Positions 34,203-42,681 of a stretch of 64,000 bases of DNA are shown in pieces. Both the position numbers and the translations under genes were made by a program. Where the stretch lies: assembly GCF_031921685.1 (NCBI RefSeq), contig NZ_JAPDHU010000001.1:186001-250000 (forward strand). Direction: 5' to 3'. The stretch's first letter is position 1. The number at the start of each line of letters is the position of its first letter. This stretch comes from Terripilifer sp031921685. GTDB lineage: Bacteria > Pseudomonadota > Alphaproteobacteria > Rhizobiales > Beijerinckiaceae. The notes under the pieces are model-generated. The model was not told the DNA's origin. It saw only the letters and a program-made list of their open reading frames with translations, and did not search any database.

Positions 34203-35164
34203 ATGCCCAGTTGCCCATAGCCGTCACCCTCGGCGATCCCAACGGCATCGGCCCTGAAATCGCCGTCAAAGCCGCCGCTCACGCGCTTGAGACCAACGGT
34301 ACGCCCGTCGTTCTGGTCGGCGACCGTTACGTGGTCGAACATTACGGCAAACTCGTCGCGCCGACGCTGTCGATCGTGGATGCGTCGTCGAACAAGGCCG
34401 GCATTCGCCTGCTCGCTGTCGAAGCGCTGCCGCCCAAGCATTTTGCGCCAGGACGCGTCGATCCCGAGGCCGGTCGCGCGACCGTTGCCTATCTCCGCGC
34501 CGCGATGGACGCGGTCAGCGCGGGACAAGCACGCGGCATCATCGGCTGTCCGCACAATGAAACCGCCATCAATGCCGCCGGCATCACCTTTTCCGGCTAT
34601 CCCGGCCTCATCGCCGAACTCTCAGGCCTGACTGAGGACGAGGTGTTCCTGATGCTGATCGGCGGCGGCTTGCGCATCGTCCATGTGACCTTGCACGAAC
34701 AGCTCTCCAAATCCTTAGGCCGCCTGACACCCGATCTCGTCGTGGCCGCTGCCAAAACTGCCGATGCGGCCTTACGTCAACTCGGCATCGCCAAGCCGCG
34801 CATCGGCGTTTTCGGCATCAATCCCCATGCGGGCGAAGATGGATTGTTCGGTGATGACGACGAGCGCATCACCAAACCAGCCGTCGCGCGTCTTCAGGCC
34901 GAGGGACTTCAAGCGGAAGGACCGGTTGGCGCCGACCTGATGCTCGGGCGCAAGGACATCGACTGTTTCGTCGCCATGTATCACGACCAAGGCCATGTGC
35001 CGGTGAAGCTGGTCGCCGGGCGCCATGCCTCCGCTTTATCGATCGGCGGCAAGGCGCTCTTTTCCAGCACGGGCCACGGCAGTGCCTTCGACATCGCCGG
35101 CCAAGGCGTCGCCGATCCCGAAGGCCTGCTGCGGGCCATCAACCTGATCAGCGGCGTCGCCTGA
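34199..35164 (+). CDS. PdxA-family dehydrogenase, probable aromatic dihydrodiol (TphB-like) enzyme
   Basis: A 321-residue member of the PdxA family, which performs NAD-dependent oxidation coupled to decarboxylation. Metal ligands His166, His210 (GINPHAGEDG) and His262 (YHDQGH) are all present at the positions known in PdxA, together with the TLGDPNGIGPE start. Translation overlaps the oxygenase beta gene (ATGA). Terephthalate degraders use the PdxA homologue TphB to convert the dihydrodiol to a dihydroxybenzoate with loss of CO2, so the operon context points to that job rather than vitamin B6 synthesis. A general 4-phospho-threonate role of PdxA2 proteins remains possible. Confidence 0.85.
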   Translation: MNAQLPIAVTLGDPNGIGPEIAVKAAAHALETNGTPVVLVGDRYVVEHYGKLVAPTLSIVDASSNKAGIRLLAVEALPPKHFAPGRVDPEAGRATVAYLRAAMDAVSAGQARGIIGCPHNETAINAAGITFSGYPGLIAELSGLTEDEVFLMLIGGGLRIVHVTLHEQLSKSLGRLTPDLVVAAAKTADAALRQLGIAKPRIGVFGINPHAGEDGLFGDDDERITKPAVARLQAEGLQAEGPVGADLMLGRKDIDCFVAMYHDQGHVPVKLVAGRHASALSIGGKALFSSTGHGSAFDIAGQGVADPEGLLRAINLISGVA

Positions 35165-35168
35165 TGGC

Positions 35169-35960
35169 TCAGGCGTTCTTGAAATTCGGCTTCCGCTTCT
35201 CGACGAAGGCGGTCATGCCCTCCTTCTGATCGGCCAATGAGAAGGTCGAGTGGAAGACGCGCTTCTCGAAGCGCAGACCATCCGCCAAGGGCACTTCTTG
35301 AGCGATGTTGACGCATTCCTTGACCATCATCGCCACCGGCATGGACATGGAGGCGATGGTTTGGGCCGTGGCGATGGCTTCATCGAGCAATTTGTCGGCC
35401 GGGATGATCCGCGCCACGAGGCCGGACCGCTCGGCTTCGGCCGCATCCATCATGCGGCCGGTGAGGCACATGTCCATCGCCTTGGCTTTGCCGACCGCGC
35501 GGGTGAAGCGCTGCGTGCCGCCCATGCCGGGAACGACGCCGAGCTTGATTTCCGGCTGGCCGAATTTCGCCGTGTCGGCTGCGAGAATGAAATCGCACAT
35601 CATCGCCAGTTCGCAACCGCCGCCGAGCGCGAAACCGGCCACCGCGGCGATGACGGGCTTGCGCGCCCGCACCAGAATGTCCCATGGACCGAACTTATCG
35701 GTCTTGAAGACATCCATGTAGTCGAGCACCTGCATTTCCTTGATGTCGGCGCCAGCCGCAAAAGCCTTGGCCGAACCGGTGATGACCATCGCGCCAATGC
35801 CATCGTCAGCCTCGAAAATGCTGACCGCATCGGTGACATCGAGCATGATCTGGCGGTTCAAGGCATTCAGCGCATCGGGCCGGTTGAGCGTGATCAGGCC
35901 GACGCGATCGCGGCGCTCGACGAGAATGGTTTCATAGGTTTTCGAGGCGGACATATTCAT
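35169..35960 (-). CDS. Enoyl-CoA hydratase (methacrylyl-CoA hydratase candidate)
   Basis: A 263-residue crotonase. Oxyanion-hole blocks AFAAGADIKEM and GFALGGGCELAM are present, as are both catalytic glutamates (GGCEL and QPEIKLGVVPG), so it should hydrate a trans-2-enoyl-CoA. Its ATG overlaps the mmsB stop (ATGA). It is the last gene of an operon of valine-degradation enzymes, where the hydratase would add water to methacrylyl-CoA. A generic short-chain role in beta-oxidation is equally possible. Confidence 0.9.
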   Translation of the reverse strand: MNMSASKTYETILVERRDRVGLITLNRPDALNALNRQIMLDVTDAVSIFEADDGIGAMVITGSAKAFAAGADIKEMQVLDYMDVFKTDKFGPWDILVRARKPVIAAVAGFALGGGCELAMMCDFILAADTAKFGQPEIKLGVVPGMGGTQRFTRAVGKAKAMDMCLTGRMMDAAEAERSGLVARIIPADKLLDEAIATAQTIASMSMPVAMMVKECVNIAQEVPLADGLRFEKRVFHSTFSLADQKEGMTAFVEKRKPNFKNA

Positions 35961-36853
35961 TCTCCGGAACGGGCACGAATGGCGTTGATGATAGCCGAAA
36001 AATCTTGGTCAGCATGACCTTCGGCTTTAAACGTGTCGTAAATATCTCTGGCATGGGCGCCAAGGGCGCAGTCAGCGTGAGCCGTGTGTGCCGCTTCCAT
36101 AGCCAGGGACAGGTCCTTGAGCATCAGTTCGGCGGCGAAGCCCGGCTTATAGTCGTTATTGGCGGGGCTCGTCGGCACGGGGCCCGGCACCGGGCAATAG
36201 CTGTTCATCGACCAGCACTGGCCGGATGCCGTCGAGACCACATCGAACAGAGCCTGATGCGAAAGACCGAGCTTTTCGCCAAGGACGAAAGCCTCGCCGA
36301 CGGCGATCATCGATATGCCGAGCACCATATTGTTACAGATTTTCGCTGCCTGCCCGGCGCCATCGCCGCCGCAGTGAACGATCTTCTTGCCCATATGCGC
36401 CAGCACGGGCTGACCGACGCCGAAAGCCTTGTCCGATCCGCCGACCATGAAGGTCAGCGTGCCAGCCGTCGCGCCACCGACACCGCCCGACACGGGTGCA
36501 TCGAGCGACAGCATGCCGGCTTTCTGCGCGCTCGCATGCGCCGTGCGCGAACTCGCCACGTCGATCGTCGAGCAATCGACGAAGAGCGTGCCGGCTTTGG
36601 CCCTGGCGAGCGGCCCTTGCGGATCGTTGTAGACGGAGAGCACGTGCTTGCCGGCCGGCAACATGGTGATGATGACATCCGCACCCGCTGCCACATCGCC
36701 GGCGCTCTTGACGATCTGGCCGCCTGCGTTGGCCCCCGCCTTCTGCGCCTGTTCCGATAGGTCGAAAGCCGACACCCTATGCCCGGCCTTGACCAGATTG
36801 GCGAGCATGGGGGCGCCCATATTTCCCAAGCCGATGAAACCGATCGTCGCCAT
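35957..36853 (-). CDS. mmsB: 3-hydroxyisobutyrate dehydrogenase
   Basis: A 298-residue beta-hydroxyacid dehydrogenase that oxidises 3-hydroxyisobutyrate to methylmalonate semialdehyde with NAD. The nucleotide-binding GFIGLGNMGAPM is at residues 5-16, the substrate block DAPVSGGVGGATAGTL at about 122-137, and the catalytic Lys in GAGQAAKICNNM. ATG 36853 is chosen with GGAGGGG 4 bp upstream. It sits between the hydroxyisobutyryl-CoA hydrolase and hydratase genes, which supports the valine pathway. mmsA, the next enzyme, is not in the window. Confidence 0.88.
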   Translation of the reverse strand: MATIGFIGLGNMGAPMLANLVKAGHRVSAFDLSEQAQKAGANAGGQIVKSAGDVAAGADVIITMLPAGKHVLSVYNDPQGPLARAKAGTLFVDCSTIDVASSRTAHASAQKAGMLSLDAPVSGGVGGATAGTLTFMVGGSDKAFGVGQPVLAHMGKKIVHCGGDGAGQAAKICNNMVLGISMIAVGEAFVLGEKLGLSHQALFDVVSTASGQCWSMNSYCPVPGPVPTSPANNDYKPGFAAELMLKDLSLAMEAAHTAHADCALGAHARDIYDTFKAEGHADQDFSAIINAIRARSGE

Positions 36854-36869
36854 TCGCCCCTCCGGACCT

Positions 36870-37916
36870 TTAAGAACTGAAAACGAGATCGCCCGCCACG
36901 GGCGGTGCGAAAAAGGCCGCCACGTCGGCATCGCTGACGTCGGCCAACGTGCCCGGCTGCCACTGCGGCTTTTGATCCTTGTCGACGACGACAGCGCGAA
37001 TGCCTTCGATCATATCGTGCCGGCGAATGCAGGCGGTGGCGACGCGAAATTCCATGCGCAGGCTTGCTTTGAGATCATTGGCGGCCCGCGCTTCGCGCAG
37101 CGCACGCAAGGTCACCTTCAGCGAGGTCGGCGAATGGCGGCGCATGCGAACGGCAGCTTCCGTCAGGAAAGCATCGTTCGCTTTGTCGAGCGCCGCGAGG
37201 ATTTCCTCGACAGTATTTTTGGAAAAGCAGGCATCGATGGCGCCGCGATGAACCGCCAAAGCGCTATCCGGCGGCTGAATAGACACGGCACGAATGGCGC
37301 TTTCAACGTCAGCCCTCGTCGTTGCCTGCGCCAAGGCCTCGATCAGACCCGGCAGCGCGGCGCTCGGACAATAATAATCGGCCATGCCGCAGACGATCGC
37401 ATCGGCGCCCGACATGGGAATGGCAGTGAGACCGGCCCAGGTGCCAAGTTCGCCCGGCGCACGAGCCAGCAGATAGCTGCCGCCGACATCGGGCGAAAAG
37501 CCAATCGCCACTTCCGGCATGGCCAGCCGCGTGCGCTCGGTGACGAAACGATGAGAGCCGTGGGCGGAAATGCCGACCCCGCCGCCCATGACGATGCCAT
37601 CCATTAAAGCGATGTAGGGCTTCGGATAGGTGCTGATGGCGGCGTTGACGATATATTCCTCGCGCCAGAAGTCGTCGGCCACATAGCGGCCGGCTTTCGC
37701 CTCGTCATAGATCGAGCGGATATCGCCGCCGGCGCAAAGGCCGCGTTCGCCCGCTCCATCAACCAGGACGGCGGTGATGGCCGGATCATGCGCCCAAATA
37801 TCGAGCGCCTTGCCCATCTCCCGCACCATGTCACCGTTGAGCGCGTTGAGCGCCTTCGGTCGATTCAACGTTAGGCGGCCGATATGCCCCTGCCGCGCCA
37901 CCACGATATCGTTCAT
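36870..37916 (-). CDS. 3-hydroxyisobutyryl-CoA hydrolase (crotonase family)
   Basis: A 348-residue crotonase of the HIBCH type, longer than hydratases. It has the oxyanion block GLCAGGDIRSIYDEA, MGGGVGISAHGSHR and MPEVAIGFSPDVGGSYLLAR, the last typical of hydroxyisobutyryl-CoA hydrolase. ATG 37916 overlaps the acyl-CoA dehydrogenase stop (ATGA); the longer open frame is inside that gene. It cleaves CoA from 3-hydroxyisobutyryl-CoA in valine degradation. Confidence 0.87.
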   Translation of the reverse strand: MNDIVVARQGHIGRLTLNRPKALNALNGDMVREMGKALDIWAHDPAITAVLVDGAGERGLCAGGDIRSIYDEAKAGRYVADDFWREEYIVNAAISTYPKPYIALMDGIVMGGGVGISAHGSHRFVTERTRLAMPEVAIGFSPDVGGSYLLARAPGELGTWAGLTAIPMSGADAIVCGMADYYCPSAALPGLIEALAQATTRADVESAIRAVSIQPPDSALAVHRGAIDACFSKNTVEEILAALDKANDAFLTEAAVRMRRHSPTSLKVTLRALREARAANDLKASLRMEFRVATACIRRHDMIEGIRAVVVDKDQKPQWQPGTLADVSDADVAAFFAPPVAGDLVFSS

Positions 37917-39094
37917 TGCCCACGCCCGAGCAGCGCGCGCGACACGATCAGCCGCATGATCTCGTTCGTTCCTTCCAGAATTTGATGCACACGCAGATCT
38001 CGCACGATTTTCTCGATGCCGTAATCGGCCAGATAGCCATAGCCGCCATGCAATTGCAGGGCATCGTTGGCGACATTGAAGCCGGTATCGGTGGCAAATT
38101 TCTTGGCGCTGGCACAAAGCCGCGTCGCCTGTGGATCGTGCGCATCGAGCGCAGCCGCCGCCCGCCACAGCAAGGTGCGCGCCGCCTCGAGATCGATTTC
38201 CATATCGGCGAGGCGAAACTGCAGCGCCTGAAACTCCTCCAGGCGCTTGCCGAAGGCCTGGCGTTCCTTGACATAGGCGCAGGCCTTGTCGAGCGCGCTC
38301 TGGGCACCGCCCAGGGAACAGGCACCGATATTGAGACGGCCGCCGTCGAGCCCCGTCATGGCGATGCGAAAGCCCATGCCTTCCTGACCCAGCATCTGGG
38401 CGGCGGGCACCCGTACATCCTCCATGATCACTTGTCGGGTCGGCTGGGTATGCCAGCCCATTTTCTTTTCATTGGCGCCGAAGGACAGTCCCTTCGTACC
38501 CTTCTCGATAATGAAGCAGGAAATGCCGCTCGGGCCGGACGCGCCAGTGCGCGCCATGACGAGATAAAGATCGGTCGCGCCGGCGCCAGAGATAAATTGC
38601 TTGACGCCGTTGAGAATGTAATCGCCGCCATCCTTGCGGGCGCTGCTGCGCAAAGCCGCCGCATCCGACCCGCAGGACGGCTCCGTCAGGCAATAGCTCG
38701 ACAGCAGGCTGGCCTCGATCAGCGGCGGCAGCCACTGCTTTCGCTGCGCGTCGCTGCCGAAACGATCGATCATGCCGGCGACCATATTGTGGATCGACAG
38801 ATAGGCAGCGCTCGACGGACACCCCGTGGCCAAAGCCTCGAAGATCAGCGCGGCATCGAGACGAGACAGGCCGCTGCCGCCATGGTCGGCACGCACATAA
38901 ATGGAGGCCATGCCGAGGCCGGCGGCGGCGCGAAAGACTTCGACGGGGAAATGCTTTTCTTCATCCCAGCGCGCCGCATGCGGCGCGATCTCGTCGCGGG
39001 CGAAGGCGAGCGCCATATCGCGAATGGCCGTCTGCTGCTCATCGAGCGCGAATTGCGCTGTCGGCGCTTCGCCAGTCTGTGACGTACCGTCCAT
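37913..39094 (-). CDS. Acyl-CoA dehydrogenase (isobutyryl-CoA dehydrogenase candidate)
   Basis: A 393-residue FAD enzyme with the acyl-CoA dehydrogenase blocks YCLTEPSCGSDAAAL, GWHTQPTRQVIMEDVRVP and GGYGYLADYGIEKIVRD; the catalytic Glu lies in the C-terminal HQILEGTNEIM. GGAAAGG precedes ATG 39094. It heads the isobutyryl-CoA operon together with the PaaK-like gene 16 bp upstream. It would convert isobutyryl-CoA to methacrylyl-CoA. Electrons would pass to ETF, which is not encoded in the window. Confidence 0.9.
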   Translation of the reverse strand: MDGTSQTGEAPTAQFALDEQQTAIRDMALAFARDEIAPHAARWDEEKHFPVEVFRAAAGLGMASIYVRADHGGSGLSRLDAALIFEALATGCPSSAAYLSIHNMVAGMIDRFGSDAQRKQWLPPLIEASLLSSYCLTEPSCGSDAAALRSSARKDGGDYILNGVKQFISGAGATDLYLVMARTGASGPSGISCFIIEKGTKGLSFGANEKKMGWHTQPTRQVIMEDVRVPAAQMLGQEGMGFRIAMTGLDGGRLNIGACSLGGAQSALDKACAYVKERQAFGKRLEEFQALQFRLADMEIDLEAARTLLWRAAAALDAHDPQATRLCASAKKFATDTGFNVANDALQLHGGYGYLADYGIEKIVRDLRVHQILEGTNEIMRLIVSRALLGRGQ

Positions 39095-39110
39095 GGCGAT
39101 GCCTTTCCGA

Positions 39111-40349
39111 TCAGGGCGCCGGCCGCTCGTCGGCGATGACTTTCCCGTCATTCGGCAACTGGCCGCGTTTCACCAGTTTGACCGTGCCGCGCAATTTGGT
39201 CACTTCCGCCAGCACCGAGGCAATGCCGTCGGCCGTCTCTTCGCCATCGGCCTCCACATGCAATTGCATGCTGTCCTGCTCATTGTTGCGCTGGACCACC
39301 AGGCGCAAACGGCCAAGCTGCGGAAAACGCCGGCCGATCTCGGCAATCTGCCCGGGGTGGACGAACATGCCTTTGATCTTCGTCGTCTGATCGGCCCGGC
39401 CGAGCCAGCCGCGAATACGCGTATTGGTGCGTCCGCAAGGCGATTTGCCCGGCAACACGGCCGAGAGATCCCCGGTGGCGAAGCGCAACAGCGGATAGTC
39501 GCCACACAGGCGCGTCACCACCACTTCGCCAACCTCTCCCTCGGCCACCGGCTCGCCGGTGCCCGGCTTGACGATTTCGACGATGACGTTTTCGTTGACC
39601 ATCATGCCTTCGACGATGCGGCCCTTGCCGGCGCTGGTCTCGAAGGCCACGACGCCCAGATCGGCGGTAGCATAGCACTGGCGCACATTGATGCCGCGCT
39701 TGACCAATTCCTCACGCAGGGAGGGCGGCAAGGCGGCGCCGGACACCAGACCGCGCTGGACCGACGCCGTGTCGCGTTTCAGCTCGGCGCCTTTATCGAG
39801 CAGAATTTTCAGATAGTCCGGCGTGCCGCAATAAACCCGGGGCCGATAATGCGCGATGGCAGCGACCACGGCTTCCGTATTGCCCGGCCCCGCCGGAATG
39901 ACCGCGCAGCCCAGCGCACGCGCCGCGCTCTCCATCATGTGTCCGCCAGGCGTCAGATGATAGGAAAAGCAATTGAGGACGATATCGCCCTTCTTGGCGC
40001 CTGCGGCAAAGAGTGCCCGCGCGCCACCCCACCAATCCTTGCCATTGCCTTGCGGTTCGAAAATCGGTCCGGGTGAGGCAAACAGCCGTTCGAACCCCGC
40101 CGCCTTCGTCACCGCCAATCCACCGAACGGCGGGTCATCGCCCTGAAGCTCGATGAGGTTTGATTTGCGCATCACCGGAATGGTGGCGAGATCGGCAGGC
40201 GTCTTGATCCTTTCGATCACGACGCCCTTGAGCTGTGCCCGCAAACCAGGCGCGCGTGCCCGAGCGTGGGTCATGATCGCGCGGAGATCGCGCATCAACG
40301 CCCGTTCGCGCACATCGGGCGCTCTTATTTCGAAACGATCAAAATTCAT
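39111..40349 (-). CDS. Phenylacetate-CoA ligase (PaaK)-like protein
   Basis: A 412-residue adenylate-forming enzyme of the PaaK family, recognised by PRVYCGTPDYLKILLDKG, GEPVAEGEVGEVVVTRL, DLSAVLPGKSPCGRTNTRI and KIKGMFVHPGQI. Where PaaK has the ATP-binding ASSGTTGKP loop, this protein has FASPGPIFEPQG, so AMP formation is uncertain. It is 16 bp upstream of the acyl-CoA dehydrogenase gene and likely cotranscribed, which suggests activation of a short or aromatic acid. The start at 40349 is preceded by a weak ribosome site (GGTTGGG). Confidence 0.8.
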   Translation of the reverse strand: MNFDRFEIRAPDVRERALMRDLRAIMTHARARAPGLRAQLKGVVIERIKTPADLATIPVMRKSNLIELQGDDPPFGGLAVTKAAGFERLFASPGPIFEPQGNGKDWWGGARALFAAGAKKGDIVLNCFSYHLTPGGHMMESAARALGCAVIPAGPGNTEAVVAAIAHYRPRVYCGTPDYLKILLDKGAELKRDTASVQRGLVSGAALPPSLREELVKRGINVRQCYATADLGVVAFETSAGKGRIVEGMMVNENVIVEIVKPGTGEPVAEGEVGEVVVTRLCGDYPLLRFATGDLSAVLPGKSPCGRTNTRIRGWLGRADQTTKIKGMFVHPGQIAEIGRRFPQLGRLRLVVQRNNEQDSMQLHVEADGEETADGIASVLAEVTKLRGTVKLVKRGQLPNDGKVIADERPAP

Positions 40350-40427
40350 TATCCCAACCCATCAACTCAATACGCGGCCATTAAGACCAAAGTAAAAAGA
40401 CTAGCAAGTCTTCCACCGCGTGCTGTA

Positions 40428-41249
40428 TCATGCAAGCCAGCGTTTGCGACGTTTGTAATGCTTGACGTCCCGGAAGCTCTTGCGCTCGGCGCCTGAGATT
40501 CCGAGGTAGAATTCTTTTACGTCTTCGTTGTCACGCAATTGTTGCGCATCACCGTCAAGAACAACACGGCCATTTTCAAGGATGTAGCCCCAACTCGCGT
40601 AACGCAGCGCGATGCTGGTGTTTTGTTCCGCCAAGAGAAACGACACGCCCTCTTTCGCATTGAGACTTTTTACAATCTCAAAAATCTCCTCGACGATCTG
40701 CGGCGCCAGTCCCATGGACGGCTCGTCGAGCAGGATCATTTTCGGCCGCGACATCATCGCGCGGCCAATCGCGCACATTTGTTGTTCCCCACCCGACGTA
40801 TAGCCGGCCATGGAACCTCGGCGCTGTTTGAGACGCGGAAAATAGTCGTAAATGGCTTCGAGATCGCGGGCGATGGCCGCTCGCCCATCCCTCCGGGTAA
40901 AAGCACCGGTGAGCAAATTCTCCTCGATGGACAAATGGCCGAAACAATGACGGCCTTCCATCACCTGGATGCAGCCGCGGCGCACCAGTTCGTTCGCCGA
41001 CAGGCGATCGACACGTGTGCCTTCGAATTCGATCGAGCCTTTCGTCACCTCGCCGCGTTCGGCACGCAGCAGATTGGAAATGGCTTTCAGCGTCGTGGTC
41101 TTTCCGGCGCCATTGGCGCCCAGCAGCGCGACGATGCCGCCGCGCGGCACGACCAGGGACACCCCTTTGAGCACGAGGATCACATGGTCATAAATGACCT
41201 CGATATTGTTGACCGCCAGAATGGCGTCTCTCTGGGTGTCGCCCGTCAC
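40428..41249 (-). CDS. livF: LIV-type ABC transporter ATPase, LivF group
   Basis: A 273-residue ATPase with Walker A GANGAGKTTT, signature YTSGGEQQM and Walker B MILLDEPSMGLAP. GTG 41249 is the likely start (TAGGAACT upstream). It has a C-terminal extension of about 35 residues beyond the usual LivF end, basic and ending KHYKRRKRWLA. It pairs with the LivG gene at 44726 and two permeases. The transporter may carry branched-chain amino acids or an aromatic or fatty acid. Confidence 0.92.
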   Translation of the reverse strand: MTGDTQRDAILAVNNIEVIYDHVILVLKGVSLVVPRGGIVALLGANGAGKTTTLKAISNLLRAERGEVTKGSIEFEGTRVDRLSANELVRRGCIQVMEGRHCFGHLSIEENLLTGAFTRRDGRAAIARDLEAIYDYFPRLKQRRGSMAGYTSGGEQQMCAIGRAMMSRPKMILLDEPSMGLAPQIVEEIFEIVKSLNAKEGVSFLLAEQNTSIALRYASWGYILENGRVVLDGDAQQLRDNEDVKEFYLGISGAERKSFRDVKHYKRRKRWLA

Positions 41250-41307
41250 AGTTCCTACCTCGCCGGATAAAACCCTCCCGACTTTCGCCGAGAGGGTCGA
41301 TGATCGA

Positions 41308-42639
41308 TCAGCTCGGGCTATCGCAAGCTTCCGTGCGTTTCGGCCAACCCGTATTGCCCGAGGCATATTCCTTCGCGGCGCTCTCGATCAGCGGGCGCAC
41401 CTTATCCTTGATCGGTGATATCCAGTCCGACGCCTTCACATATTTGGTGCCATCCCATTCGGCCACAAAAGCCTTGTTATGGCCGTTGTGATCGGCGCAG
41501 GTGACGCGCACCGGCGCGGCAAAGCCCTCCATGCCCAGCTCTTTCAGGCGAGCTTCGGTAATGTTGAGGCTTTCCAGGCCGCGGCGCACATCGTTGCCAT
41601 CCACCACTTTCTTGCCCGTGATTTGCTGAGCCGTACGGATGGCTTCGGCTATGAGCACGGAGTTATAGACACCACGATTGTAAAGAGCTTCGCCGATACG
41701 ATTGCGGTTCTCCACCTTCGACAGTTTCTTGTCGAAGACATGTTTGATGATGTCCTGCATGATCGGATAGTCGGTGCCGGTCTGGTTGAAGCTCAGGGCC
41801 TTATAGCCCTTGGCTTCGGCGGCACCGCCACGGGCATCGTCGTCACCGCCGGCCCACCACACGCCGACCATCTTGCCGATGGGATAGTTGTTGCGAATCG
41901 CCTCCTTCACCGCCGTCGGGTTCATGGCACCGAAGCCCTGATTATAGATAAAATCAGGCCTGTCGCGGCGGATCGCCAACCAGGTGCCCCCTTGGTTCTG
42001 CATGTCGGCGGCGGCAATGGGATAGAGCTTCAGCTCGAAGCCATACTCCTTGGCAAGGTTTTCGAGCAGCGGGATCGGTTCCTTGCCGAACGGCGCGTCG
42101 AGGTGAATGAGGCCGAGCTTCTTGCCCCTCAGCTTGTCGAAGCCACCCAATTGCTGCGCCATATAAGTCACCATGACCGAGGCGCCGTCCCAATAGGTCG
42201 CCGGCGGATTGAAGATCCACGGAAAGACCGACCCATCAGCGGAGGCGGACAGACCATAGGCCATGGACAGCATGGGGATATTATCGACCGAAGCGCGCGG
42301 GATAAGCTGCAGGGTGATGCCCGTTGAATACGGGTTCGTCATCACCGGCTTCTTGTCCTTCACCGCCTCGTAGCATTCGACACCTTTCTTGGTGTCGTAA
42401 CCGGTTTCGCATTCCTCGATGACGATCTTCACACCGCCGATGCCGCCATCGCGCTGGTTGAGCATCTCCAGATAGTCGCGCATGCCGTCGGCGATCGGAA
42501 TACCGGAACCGGCAAAGGGGCCGGTACGGTAAGTAAAAAGCGGCACATAGACCGATTCTTGCGCCGATGCCTCGTGAAATGCCGGCATCCCAACCAGGGC
42601 GCCGACCACGAGACCCAATGCCAATGCTGATTTTTTCAT
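41308..42639 (-). CDS. LIV-type ABC substrate-binding protein
   Basis: A 443-residue periplasmic receptor with a signal peptide (LALGLVVGALVGMPAFHEASA), longer than LivK (about 370 residues). It begins VPLFTYRTGPFAGSGIPIADGM and has the type-I ligand fold. GAGGAGGGAATGCA precedes ATG 42639. It lies between livF and livM of the same operon. The ligand is unknown; many such receptors in Bradyrhizobium relatives bind aromatic acids. Confidence 0.9.
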   Translation of the reverse strand: MKKSALALGLVVGALVGMPAFHEASAQESVYVPLFTYRTGPFAGSGIPIADGMRDYLEMLNQRDGGIGGVKIVIEECETGYDTKKGVECYEAVKDKKPVMTNPYSTGITLQLIPRASVDNIPMLSMAYGLSASADGSVFPWIFNPPATYWDGASVMVTYMAQQLGGFDKLRGKKLGLIHLDAPFGKEPIPLLENLAKEYGFELKLYPIAAADMQNQGGTWLAIRRDRPDFIYNQGFGAMNPTAVKEAIRNNYPIGKMVGVWWAGGDDDARGGAAEAKGYKALSFNQTGTDYPIMQDIIKHVFDKKLSKVENRNRIGEALYNRGVYNSVLIAEAIRTAQQITGKKVVDGNDVRRGLESLNITEARLKELGMEGFAAPVRVTCADHNGHNKAFVAEWDGTKYVKASDWISPIKDKVRPLIESAAKEYASGNTGWPKRTEACDSPS

Positions 42640-42681
42640 TGCATTCCCTCCTCGCTACACCCTTTGCATCCGGCCGCGCCG

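Noticed and set aside
34199..35164. Annotation as pyridoxine biosynthesis pdxA
   Set aside because: Operon context with Rieske oxygenase subunits fits a TphB-like role better, so the symbol was not assigned.
37916..39082. A long plus-strand frame opposite the acyl-CoA dehydrogenase gene
   Set aside because: Antisense shadow; the opposite strand encodes a complete acyl-CoA dehydrogenase.
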